Origin: a virus
IMG/VR virus record: IMGVR_UViG_3300030106_004641
Coordinates: 1-51,087 of that record
DNA: 51,087 bases
Reading direction: 5' to 3' (one strand)
Shown here: piece after piece, positions 14,817-23,214 of the stretch
Numbering within the stretch: position 1 is the stretch's first letter
How the letters are laid out: each line of letters begins with the position of its first letter
Notes under the pieces: model-generated
Seen by the model: only the letters and a program-made list of their open reading frames with translations
Databases searched by the model: none
What the model was told of the DNA's origin: nothing
Program-made: the position numbers and the translations under genes

Positions 14817-15674
14817 ATGAACATAGAATATTTAAATTTTAGAGGTTTTAACACAACTTCTCAAACAAAACCAGTCTTCCTCGATTCAGGAAAAGGTGAA
14901 GTACTGAGTTTTGATGAAATGTACTACGGTATAGAAAACACAAGAACACTAACCGTTAATAAAGACGATGTAATGTCTATATACTCTTATATACCTGAAA
15001 TAGTAAATATTGGTAATGGGGCTTGTGAAGCTTGCAACGTTTGTTTAAGTTACAGAGTAGTATTAGGAGTAAAAAATCAAGGATATGTAGAGTTAAATAT
15101 AGTATCTGACGTACCTGTTAACAACCTAACAGGTGATGGTGAACCATTTACTACACAGACAACGGCGGCAAGCGTGAGAGCATTAACAATTCCTTTTAAA
15201 TCATGGGTATTAAATAACGGCACTGGTTATAACTGTTTACTTGGTAGTGACGCTGACTTCACTATTGCAACTCCTGTTGCGCCAATAAATGGAATTCAAT
15301 ATGAATGGACTGATGAAGCTATTAGAGCTTATTTTGGTGTATTTAATTCTAATATTGGAACTATTACTTCTGTAAGTGAATTAATAAGTAGATGGTTAGA
15401 AGCAAAAGTAAGTGATTATTTAGTAGCTAATCCAGGAGCACCAATAACAGATGTTGTTTTGGGCGAAGTAAAAGATTTTACTTACGATGGTGTAACTTAC
15501 GGAGGTTTTAAATTAAGATTTGGTGGTATTGGAGTACCTTCCCCTGCTGTTAGCTCACTAGATGAGGGCACAGTTGTTTTTATCAAAAATAATGCAACCA
15601 CTTATCCATTTAGATGGAGTGATATATACGCAATTCCTACATCAGCTGGTGGTGGTGGTGAATCAGAAGCATAA
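14817..15674 (+). CDS. Structural protein, NPG-motif family member 2
   Basis: The 285-residue product starts MNIEYLNFRGFNTTSQTKPV. It has a CEACNVC segment near residues 67-73 that could bind a metal or form disulphides. The shared element LEAKVSDYLVANPGAPITDV is at about 194-213. The C-terminus is glycine-rich and acidic (GGGGESEA). It lies between two other NPG-motif genes, which supports duplication from a common virion-protein ancestor. The exact role in the particle is unknown. Confidence 0.55.
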   Translation: MNIEYLNFRGFNTTSQTKPVFLDSGKGEVLSFDEMYYGIENTRTLTVNKDDVMSIYSYIPEIVNIGNGACEACNVCLSYRVVLGVKNQGYVELNIVSDVPVNNLTGDGEPFTTQTTAASVRALTIPFKSWVLNNGTGYNCLLGSDADFTIATPVAPINGIQYEWTDEAIRAYFGVFNSNIGTITSVSELISRWLEAKVSDYLVANPGAPITDVVLGEVKDFTYDGVTYGGFKLRFGGIGVPSPAVSSLDEGTVVFIKNNATTYPFRWSDIYAIPTSAGGGGESEA

Positions 15675-15692
15675 TAATTAATACTTTAAAAA

Positions 15693-16040
15693 ATGGCACA
15701 ATATTTAGAATTTGAAGTTGTAAATAGTTCACAGCCATCTGAAGAAGGAAAATTTGTTATAGACAAAGATGATATAAAATTTGCTTATGCAGTAGATAAC
15801 ACAACGTATCGATTAGTAATGAATGATACGTTTGGCACAAGCGGTACTAATGTAAATTTATCATTAGACACTACAGTTGATGGAAGTGGAACAGCCCCGA
15901 CAATTTCTAACAAAACGTTAAATGACAGGTGGGCAAGATTAATGACTGCTAATCCAGGTGGTGTAAAAACCAACGTTGGATTTGGTAGAGATAATAATAA
16001 TGAACCGATATATATAAGCGGAGGATTATTTGATATATAA
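15693..16040 (+). CDS. Structural protein, NPG-motif family member 3 (short)
   Basis: The 115-residue product starts MAQYLEFEVVNSSQPSEEGK and has DRWARLMTANPGGVKTNVGF at about 80-99, the clearest form of the motif shared with the two upstream proteins. Its compact beta-rich form suggests the minimal domain of the family. It ends this transcription segment, with a perfect hairpin just downstream. A small decoration or fibre-base protein is plausible. Confidence 0.55.
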   Translation: MAQYLEFEVVNSSQPSEEGKFVIDKDDIKFAYAVDNTTYRLVMNDTFGTSGTNVNLSLDTTVDGSGTAPTISNKTLNDRWARLMTANPGGVKTNVGFGRDNNNEPIYISGGLFDI

Positions 16041-16048
16041 TAACATAA

Positions 16049-16069
16049 GGGGTGTTTTTACAACACCCC
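16049..16069 (+). terminator. Intergenic hairpin after the NPG-family genes
   Basis: GGGGTGTT (16049-16056) pairs exactly with AACACCCC (16062-16069) across a 5-nt loop. No T-run follows on the plus strand, so it is not a classic intrinsic terminator. It may partly terminate transcription or protect the 3' end of the upstream mRNA. Confidence 0.5.
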
Positions 16070-16093
16070 AAATGTTGAATTAAATTTAATATA

Positions 16094-16339
16094 ATGAGTA
16101 AAAAAGCAATAACCAAAGAAGAGTTAGACAATATATTAACTCTGCAAAACACAATAGCGCAACTATTACACAAAATAGGAGTTGCAGAAACAGAAAAACA
16201 CGCGTTACTTCATGAATTAGCGGGTGTAAATCAAGATCAAGGGAAATTAAAAAATGATTTAGAAGATAAGTACGGTCCTATAGATATTAATTTAGAAGAC
16301 GGAACTTATACTGAACATAAACCTACCAAAGATGAGTAA
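16094..16339 (+). CDS. Small coiled-coil protein
   Basis: The 81-residue product starts MSKKAITKEELDNILTLQNT. Residues 10-58 are a heptad-patterned helix (LQNTIAQLLHKIGVAETEKH and onward), followed by a short beta-like tail PIDINLEDGTYTEH. It has no membrane segment. It opens the packaging block and overlaps the next gene by 8 nt. Small coiled-coil proteins in this position may act in packaging or scaffold assembly; the function is unproven. Confidence 0.6.
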   Translation: MSKKAITKEELDNILTLQNTIAQLLHKIGVAETEKHALLHELAGVNQDQGKLKNDLEDKYGPIDINLEDGTYTEHKPTKDE

Positions 16340-16559
16340 TGTAATACGAAAAATTAGTATTGGATCAGATTATAAAAATGATGCAATGCATTACTCCGTT
16401 GGCCAAGAGGTTTATGGAGGTCATATAATTTCTCATATTTTATTTGAGCCTACTGACAATTCTTATAATATACATATTAAGAAAAAAGACGAGGTGTTGC
16501 CATGGAAAAAATTTAATTCACAAATGGCAATAGCAGTAGAATACGATCTTGAATATTAA
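16332..16559 (+). CDS. Small hypothetical protein
   Basis: The 75-residue product starts MSNVIRKISIGSDYKNDAMH and appears to be a small beta-sheet protein (ISIGSDYK, HIISHILFEP, SYNIHIKKKD, AIAVEYDLEY). It overlaps both neighbours by a few bases (8 nt upstream, one base downstream in TAATG), so it is part of a tightly coupled packaging operon. No enzyme motif is visible and no family is recognised. Confidence 0.55.
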   Translation: MSNVIRKISIGSDYKNDAMHYSVGQEVYGGHIISHILFEPTDNSYNIHIKKKDEVLPWKKFNSQMAIAVEYDLEY

Positions 16560-17164
16560 TGAAAAGTTTATACGATTTTATTGTACAACCAATAGGTGAA
16601 ACATATAATAATAAAACAAAAGTAAATGGAAAAGACTTGATTTTAAATAATAAAATTGAGTCTTGGAAATTTGTAAATAGAAATGCTAAAGTTATTTCAA
16701 CACCAGCGGCTTATAAAACAAGTATAAAAATAGGTGACACAATTGTAGTGCATCAAAATATTTTTAGAAAATTTTATGATATGCAAGGTAAAAAAAAGAA
16801 TAGCAGAAGTTATTTTAAAGATAATTTATATTTTGTATCTTTAGATCAAATATATTTATATAAAAATAATGGAAAATGGCACACTTTTGGTGATAGATGT
16901 TTTATAAAACCTATAGAAAATAAAGATGTTTTAAAGCATGAAAAAACAATTCCTTATATTGGGATACTAAAACACACTAATAAGTTACTAGAAGCACGTA
17001 ATATTACTTTAAATGATGTGGTTGGTTTTAAACCTGGAGCTAATTGGGAGTTTGTTGTTGATAATGAGTTGCTTTATTGCATGAAATCTAATGATATTGT
17101 AATTAAATATGGAAGTAAAAAAAATCAAAAGGAATATAATCCAAGCTGGGCGTATAGCTGTTGA
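16559..17164 (+). CDS. GroES-like barrel candidate upstream of the terminase
   Basis: The 201-residue product starts MKSLYDFIVQPIGETYNNKT, similar in pattern to a GroES N-terminal strand. Later segments AKVISTPAAYKTSIKIGDTI and VVHQNIFRKF resemble the GroES middle (V-GD-V-F), and the end GFKPGANWEFVVDNELLYCM with NDIVIKYG resembles the GroES C-terminal barrel. It is about twice GroES length, so it could contain a duplicated or elaborated barrel. It may be a second co-chaperonin-like protein or an unrelated small beta-barrel. The fold assignment is tentative. Its 3' end overlaps the next gene by 56 nt. Confidence 0.35.
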   Translation: MKSLYDFIVQPIGETYNNKTKVNGKDLILNNKIESWKFVNRNAKVISTPAAYKTSIKIGDTIVVHQNIFRKFYDMQGKKKNSRSYFKDNLYFVSLDQIYLYKNNGKWHTFGDRCFIKPIENKDVLKHEKTIPYIGILKHTNKLLEARNITLNDVVGFKPGANWEFVVDNELLYCMKSNDIVIKYGSKKNQKEYNPSWAYSC

Positions 17165-17387
17165 TGAGTTAATAAAGGTTGCTAAAGAACCAATAATTGA
17201 CTTTGGTCCAGACATTTCCGCGGATAGATTAAAAAATGCAGCTGCTACTAAAAAATTAGCTATATTTGATGCATTTGAAATACTTTCTAAAATAAATGAA
17301 GAAGAAAATATTATAGAAGGTAAAGTAGAGCAAGAAACTAAAAAACCAAAAGAGTTTAAGGGTTTTGCAGAAGGGAGATCTAAGTAA
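17109..17387 (+). CDS. Candidate small terminase subunit
   Basis: The 92-residue product starts MEVKKIKRNIIQAGRIAVDE. It is helical, with ADRLKNAAATKKLAIFDAFE (about 39-58) and a charged C-terminal tail. It lies directly upstream of TerL with a one-base TAATG overlap, the usual place for TerS. It is shorter than typical TerS proteins and I cannot identify a clear helix-turn-helix, so the assignment rests on position and helical character. The unusual 56-nt overlap with the preceding gene follows from the only ATG available. Confidence 0.4.
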   Translation: MEVKKIKRNIIQAGRIAVDELIKVAKEPIIDFGPDISADRLKNAAATKKLAIFDAFEILSKINEEENIIEGKVEQETKKPKEFKGFAEGRSK

Positions 17388-19597
17388 TGTATAAACAAGA
17401 ATTATACAAGGTATTAAAAAACCATATAAAACCTAAAGTACTTAAACAACAGAATAGATATAAAAAGTGGAAGTATGGATATAACAAGGAGCATGATATA
17501 ATTGTTATAAGTAAAACAGGCGAAATAGGTGAAATATACGAAATACAAAATTTAAAAATAGCTTTACCACTAGAAGAAAATACTTTTAAATTTTCAGAAG
17601 ATAAATGGGAGTACACACCTCTACCTAAAGAATTAAAGCGAATAAAAACTATATTTGACTGGGAAGAATATCCTTTAGATTTTAAAGAAACTTGGTATGA
17701 TTATATAGATGAAGAATTTAATCGTAGAGAAAAAGGCTTTTGGTTTTACAACCAGGGTAAAGCAACATATTTAACAGGTAGTCATTATATGTACCTACAA
17801 TGGAGTAAAATTGATGTAGGTAAACCTGATTTTAGAGAGGCAAATAGATTATTTTTCATATTTTGGGAGGCTTGTAAAGCAGATGTTAGATCATATGGCA
17901 TGTGTTATTTAAAAAATCGACGTTCTGGTTTTTCATTTATGGCTTCAGGTGAAACAGTTAATTTAGCAACATTGAATTCTGATTCAAGATATGGTATATT
18001 ATCTAAATCTGGACCTGATGCTAAAACTATGTTTACAGATAAAGTAGTTCCTATATCAGTTAACTATCCCTTTTTCTTTAAACCTATTCAAGATGGTATG
18101 GATAGACCTAAAACAGAATTAGCATATAGAATCCCAGCTACAAAATTAACTAGAAGAAAATTAATCGCTAATGAATCCTCTAGAGAATTACAAGGACTAG
18201 ACACAACTATTGATTGGAAAAACACTGGAGATAATAGTTATGATGGTGAAAAATTAAAGTTATTAGTTCATGATGAATCTGGTAAATGGGAAAAGCCAAA
18301 TAATATTCTTAATAACTGGCGTGTAACAAAAACAACTTTAAGATTAGGTAGTAGAATTGTTGGTAAATGTATGATGGGTTCAACATCAAACGCTTTAGAT
18401 AAAGGTGGTAGAAATTTTAAAAAATTATACGATGATTCAGATGTTACACAAAGAAACGCCAATGGACAGACTCGCTCGGGATTATATAGTTTGTTCATAC
18501 CTATGGAATGGAATTACGAAGGATACATCGATTCTTATGGCATACCTGTATTCGACACACCAAAACAAGCTGTTCAAGGACCACAAGGAGAAGATATATA
18601 TTTAGGAGTAATTAGTTATTGGCAAAATGAAGTTGATGGTTTAAAAGACGATGCTGATGCTTTAAATGAATTTTATAGACAGTTTCCAAGAACCACTAAG
18701 CATGCTTTTAGAGATGAATCTAAATCTTCTTTATTCAATTTAACAAAAATTTATCAACAAATTGATTATAATGAAGATATAAATAGTAAAAAATTAGTAA
18801 CACAGGGTAATTTTCAATGGGAAAGTGGGATTAAAGATAGTAGGGTTATGTTTTATCCAAGTAATCAAGGAAGATTTTTTATTACATGGATACCTGATCA
18901 TATGATTCAAAATAGATATGTTGAAAAAAATGGTGTTAAATATCCAGGTAATGAACACATGGGCGCTTTTGGTTGCGATCCATATGATATATCTGGTACT
19001 GTAGATAAAAGAGGTTCTAACGGTTCTTTACATGGTTTAACAAAGTTTAGTATGGAAAATGCTCCTGCTAATCACTTTTTTTTAGAATATATAGCGCGAC
19101 CTCAAACAGCTGAAATATTTTTTGAAGACGTGTTAATGGCTTGTGTGTTTTATGGAATGCCAATATTAGTAGAAAATAACAAACCAAGACTTTTATATCA
19201 CTTTAAAAGAAGAGGTTACAGAGGTTTTGCAATGAATAGACCAGATAAAATTTGGAATAAATTATCAGTTACAGAAAAAGAAATAGGTGGTATACCTAAT
19301 TCAAGTGAAGATATAAAACAAGCTCACGCTGCAGCTATAGAATCTTATATAGAAACTATGGTTGGATTTAATGGTGACTCTTATGGAGATGTGTATTTTC
19401 AAAGAACATTAGAAGATTGGGCAAGATTTGATATAAATAATAGAACTACTCATGATGCGTCTATTAGTTCTGGACTAGCTTTAATGGCTTGTAATAAAAA
19501 TAGATACGCACCAGTAAGTAGAAGAAAAAGAGAACCTATAGAGTTAGGTATAAAGAAATATAACAACAGCGGTTTAGTTTCAAAAATAATTAAATAA
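17387..19597 (+). CDS. terL: Terminase large subunit (TerL)
   Basis: The 736-residue product is the ATP-driven DNA packaging motor and headful nuclease. ATPase landmarks are an atypical Walker A, KNRRSGFS (176-183), a Walker B KLLVHDESG (D296, E297), and a coupling motif GSTSN (331-335). The RNase H-like nuclease has FGCDPYD (D531), ILVENNK (E596) and THDASIS (D690) as candidate metal ligands. The R-R-x-G-F-S form of the P-loop lacks the usual GKS/T lysine and is of the kind seen in crAss-like and related Bacteroidetes phage terminases. Length is normal for the family. It is followed without a gap by the portal gene. Confidence 0.96.
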   Translation: MYKQELYKVLKNHIKPKVLKQQNRYKKWKYGYNKEHDIIVISKTGEIGEIYEIQNLKIALPLEENTFKFSEDKWEYTPLPKELKRIKTIFDWEEYPLDFKETWYDYIDEEFNRREKGFWFYNQGKATYLTGSHYMYLQWSKIDVGKPDFREANRLFFIFWEACKADVRSYGMCYLKNRRSGFSFMASGETVNLATLNSDSRYGILSKSGPDAKTMFTDKVVPISVNYPFFFKPIQDGMDRPKTELAYRIPATKLTRRKLIANESSRELQGLDTTIDWKNTGDNSYDGEKLKLLVHDESGKWEKPNNILNNWRVTKTTLRLGSRIVGKCMMGSTSNALDKGGRNFKKLYDDSDVTQRNANGQTRSGLYSLFIPMEWNYEGYIDSYGIPVFDTPKQAVQGPQGEDIYLGVISYWQNEVDGLKDDADALNEFYRQFPRTTKHAFRDESKSSLFNLTKIYQQIDYNEDINSKKLVTQGNFQWESGIKDSRVMFYPSNQGRFFITWIPDHMIQNRYVEKNGVKYPGNEHMGAFGCDPYDISGTVDKRGSNGSLHGLTKFSMENAPANHFFLEYIARPQTAEIFFEDVLMACVFYGMPILVENNKPRLLYHFKRRGYRGFAMNRPDKIWNKLSVTEKEIGGIPNSSEDIKQAHAAAIESYIETMVGFNGDSYGDVYFQRTLEDWARFDINNRTTHDASISSGLALMACNKNRYAPVSRRKREPIELGIKKYNNSGLVSKIIK

Positions 19598-21976
19598 ATG
19601 AATATTACAACAAACTACTCTAGTACTTTTCCTAGTCAGACAGTGCCTGATGCGGAAAAAGCTACTCCCGAATACGGTAGAAAAGTTGCTCAAGCTATTG
19701 AAACAGAATGGTGGAGACAAGGAGGTAATGGTACACGCTTTGCATTATCTTATAACTTGTTTCATCAAAGAAGATTATATGCTAAAGGCGAACAACCAGT
19801 TCAAAAGTATAAAGATGAATTATCTATAAATGGTGATTTATCATATCTTAATTTAGACTGGAAGCCTGTTCCTATTATAGCAAAATTTGTAGATATTGTA
19901 GTTAATGGATTATCTAATAAAGATTATGAAATAAAAGCGTTTGCTCAAGACCCAGTTGCTTTAAAAAAACGAACTGATTATGCTACAGCTATTTTACAAG
20001 ATATGGCTGCTAAACCTTATCTTGATAATCTTCAAGGTACATTAGGTTTAAATGAATATCAAACTGATCAAGCTAAATTACCTGAATCAGAAGAAGAATT
20101 AGATATGCACATGCAGCTTTCTTATAAACAATCTATAGAAATAGCTGAAGAAGAAGTTATAAATAATGAACTAAGTAAAAATAGATTTGATAATATTAAG
20201 AAAAGATTTAATCAAGATTTAGTTACATTAGGTATAGGAGCAGTAAAAACTAGTTGGAATAAAGCTAATGGAGTAACAGTAGACTATGTTGATCCAGCTT
20301 ATTTAATATATTCTTACACAGAAGATCCAAATTTTGAAGATATATATTATGTAGGTGAAGTAAAAGCAATGACTATTCCAGAAGTAGCTAAAAGATTTCC
20401 TGGTTTATCAGAAGCAGAATTAACTAAAATACAAGAAACTCAAGGATATAGTTCACAAACTATGTATGGTTGGCAGACTTATGATCCTAACACTGTTCAA
20501 GTTTTATTTTTTGAATATAAAACATATAATACGCAGGTGTTTAAAATAAAGCAAACAGATCAAGGTTTACAAAAAGCATTAGTTAAAGATGATCAATTTA
20601 ATCCACCTGAAAGTGATAATTTTGAAACTGTTTCTAGAAAAATAGAGGTATTATATCAAGGAGCTAAAATTATAGGTAATAATCAACTTATAGAGTGGAA
20701 GATGTCTGAGAACATGACAAGACCTTTTTCTGATACTACTAAGGTAGAAATGAGTTATACTATTTGTGCGCCACGTATGTATAAAGGACGTATTGAAAGT
20801 TTAGTAAGTAGAGTTACTGGATTTGCTGATATGATTCAAATAACGCATTTAAAACTACAACAAGTTATTGCTAGAATGGTACCAGATGGTGTGTTTTTAG
20901 ATATGGATGGGTTGGCTGAAGTTGATTTAGGTAATGGTACAAATTATAATCCAGCTGAAGCATTAAACATGTATTTTCAAACTGGTAGTATAGTAGGTAG
21001 ATCGTTGACACAAGAAGGAGATATGAATCCTGGTAAAGTTCCTATACAAGAGTTACAAACAGGTAGTGGTGGAGCTAAAATACAAAGCTTAATACAAACA
21101 TATCAATATTACTTACAGTTAATAAGAGATGTGACCGGGTTAAATGAAGCAAGAGATGGTAGTTTACCTGAAAAAGATACTTTAGTAGGTCTACAAAAAA
21201 TGGCAGCAAATGCTTCTAATACCGCGACAAGACATATTTTAACTGCAAGTTTGTGGTTAACACTAAGAACATGTGAAAATATTTCTCTTAAAATAGCTGA
21301 TTCATTAAAAGATCCGCTAACTTTAAATGCTTTAAAAAATTCTATATCTACTTATAATGTAGGAACATTAAGTGAAATACAAAATCTTTCTTTACATGAT
21401 TTTGGTATATTTTTAGAATTAGAGCCAGAAGAAGAAGAAAAAGCAATGTTAGAGCAAAACATACAAATGTCTCTTCAACAAGGTGGAATAGATCTAGAAG
21501 ATGCAATTGATATTAGACAAGTTAAAAATTTAAAACTTGCTAATCAAATGCTTAAGCAAAAAAGAAAGCAGAAGCAAAAACAAATGCAAGAGGCTCAGCA
21601 AGCTAATATACAGGCTCAAGCTAATGCTAATGCTGAAGCTAGCGAGAGACAAGCACAAGCTGAAATGCAAAAACAGCAAGCTTTAACTGCATCAAATGTG
21701 CAGTATGAGCAAGCTAAAAATCAAATGGAAATACAAAGGCTTCAAACTCAAGCTCAACTAGACATGGAAAAAATGCGAATGCAGCATCAATTAACCATGG
21801 AAGTAGAAAAATTAAGAGTTGAAGCTATGAAAGAAAAAGAATCTTTTATTGAAGATAGAAAAGATAAAAGAACTAAAATGGAAGGGACACAGCAAAGTAA
21901 AATGATTTCACAAAGAAATAATGATACAATGCCTATAGATTTTGAAAACAACCAAAATCAAGCTCCCTTAAATTAA
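19598..21976 (+). CDS. Portal protein
   Basis: The 792-residue product starts immediately after the TerL stop. The N-terminal 550 residues match a podovirus-type portal: EWWRQGGNGTRFALSYNLFH, then VPIIAKFVDIVVNGL (wing/stem region), LIRDVTGLNEARDG (about 507-520) and a helical crown-like region. The last 150 residues are a long Q/A/K/E-rich coiled coil (for example KQKRKQKQKQMQEAQQA), which may form an extended barrel or interact with core proteins. It forms the dodecameric DNA channel at one capsid vertex. The order TerL-portal-scaffold-MCP supports the call strongly. Confidence 0.9.
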   Translation: MNITTNYSSTFPSQTVPDAEKATPEYGRKVAQAIETEWWRQGGNGTRFALSYNLFHQRRLYAKGEQPVQKYKDELSINGDLSYLNLDWKPVPIIAKFVDIVVNGLSNKDYEIKAFAQDPVALKKRTDYATAILQDMAAKPYLDNLQGTLGLNEYQTDQAKLPESEEELDMHMQLSYKQSIEIAEEEVINNELSKNRFDNIKKRFNQDLVTLGIGAVKTSWNKANGVTVDYVDPAYLIYSYTEDPNFEDIYYVGEVKAMTIPEVAKRFPGLSEAELTKIQETQGYSSQTMYGWQTYDPNTVQVLFFEYKTYNTQVFKIKQTDQGLQKALVKDDQFNPPESDNFETVSRKIEVLYQGAKIIGNNQLIEWKMSENMTRPFSDTTKVEMSYTICAPRMYKGRIESLVSRVTGFADMIQITHLKLQQVIARMVPDGVFLDMDGLAEVDLGNGTNYNPAEALNMYFQTGSIVGRSLTQEGDMNPGKVPIQELQTGSGGAKIQSLIQTYQYYLQLIRDVTGLNEARDGSLPEKDTLVGLQKMAANASNTATRHILTASLWLTLRTCENISLKIADSLKDPLTLNALKNSISTYNVGTLSEIQNLSLHDFGIFLELEPEEEEKAMLEQNIQMSLQQGGIDLEDAIDIRQVKNLKLANQMLKQKRKQKQKQMQEAQQANIQAQANANAEASERQAQAEMQKQQALTASNVQYEQAKNQMEIQRLQTQAQLDMEKMRMQHQLTMEVEKLRVEAMKEKESFIEDRKDKRTKMEGTQQSKMISQRNNDTMPIDFENNQNQAPLN

Positions 21977-22000
21977 TAATTAATTATATAATATTTTATT

Positions 22001-23203
22001 ATGGCAGAACAAAAAGCGGCCGTAGAGGTCAAGCAAGAAGGTGACTTTAAAATAAAGTCTAAACCTAAACGAAAAACTAAAGACTTAAGTAAAACTAATA
22101 GTGAACCGGTTAAGGTTGATTTAACTAAACCAGAAGCACAAGGAGAAGTTATACCAGAAGTTGTAAAAGTTGATTTAACAGATAAAAAAGAAGAAGATGC
22201 CGTTCAAGAGCATAAAACAGAGAAATTACCTGATGATAAACCATCCGGAGATTTATCAAAAGTGGAAGACGAAATACGGGTCATCAATACAGATGAACAA
22301 CCAGAATCAACCATTGAACGTGTTGAAGAAAATGTTGAAGAAAAACCAACTGTTAAAGAAGTAAAACAAGAAATAAAAGTTCCTGAAAATTTAAATAAAC
22401 TAGTAGATTTTATGAATGAAACTGGTGGAACATTGGAAGATTATGTTAGATTAAATAGAGATTATACTGATATAAATGAAAATGTATTATTAAAGGAATA
22501 CTATAAAAATACTAAACCTCATTTAAATGACGATGAAGTATCTTTCATGCTGGAGGATAGTTTTAGTTATGATGAGGAAGTTGATGAAGAGCGAGACATC
22601 AAAAAAAAGAAACTTGCTAAAAAAGAAGCTATTGCAGAAGCTCGTAATCATTTAAATGATTTAAAAAACAAATATTATGATTCTATAAAGTCTCGTAGTA
22701 TTGTTAATGAAGATCAAAAAAAGGCTACGGAATTTTTCAATAGATATAAAGACGAACAACAAGTCGTTGAAGAACAGCATAAAAGATTTCAAGACAACAC
22801 TAAAAAATTGTTTTCTGAAGATTTCAAAGGTTTTGATTTTAAAGTAGGTGACCAAAAATTTAGATATAATGTTAAAAATCCTAACGCTGTTGCTGATAAA
22901 CAGTCTAATATTAATAACTTTGTAAACCCTTATCTTAATGAAAAGGGAGACATGGTAGATACAGCTGGTTATCATAAAGCTATGTACACAGCTATGAATC
23001 CAGATCAACTTGCTACTCATTTTTATGAGCAAGGTAAGGCTGATGGGATTAAACAAGTTGTGGACGGCTCTAAAAACCCTACTATAGATACGCCGAGGCA
23101 AGTTGCCGGTGGGGATGTATTTGTAAAAGGTTTTAAAGTCAAAGCTGTCAGTGGTACGGATTCGTCTAAACTTAGAATTAAAAAGAGAAGTTTTAACAAT
23201 TAA
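22001..23203 (+). CDS. Capsid assembly scaffold protein
   Basis: The 400-residue product starts MAEQKAAVEVKQEGDFKIKS. The N-terminal 125 residues are low-complexity, charged and rich in K, E, V, D and P. The middle has VDFMNETGGTLEDYVRLN (about 136-153) and a long charged helix DEERDIKKKKLAKKEAIAEA. The C-terminus is basic (SSKLRIKKRSFNN). A highly charged, mainly helical protein directly between portal and MCP is the standard place and composition of a scaffold. No protease motif is visible, so its removal would need another factor, or it may exit intact. Confidence 0.75.
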   Translation: MAEQKAAVEVKQEGDFKIKSKPKRKTKDLSKTNSEPVKVDLTKPEAQGEVIPEVVKVDLTDKKEEDAVQEHKTEKLPDDKPSGDLSKVEDEIRVINTDEQPESTIERVEENVEEKPTVKEVKQEIKVPENLNKLVDFMNETGGTLEDYVRLNRDYTDINENVLLKEYYKNTKPHLNDDEVSFMLEDSFSYDEEVDEERDIKKKKLAKKEAIAEARNHLNDLKNKYYDSIKSRSIVNEDQKKATEFFNRYKDEQQVVEEQHKRFQDNTKKLFSEDFKGFDFKVGDQKFRYNVKNPNAVADKQSNINNFVNPYLNEKGDMVDTAGYHKAMYTAMNPDQLATHFYEQGKADGIKQVVDGSKNPTIDTPRQVAGGDVFVKGFKVKAVSGTDSSKLRIKKRSFNN

Positions 23204-23214
23204 AATTAATAAAA

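Noticed and set aside
18405-18605. 66-residue plus-strand ORF inside terL
   Set aside because: It is out of frame within the conserved terminase sequence and has no independent leader.
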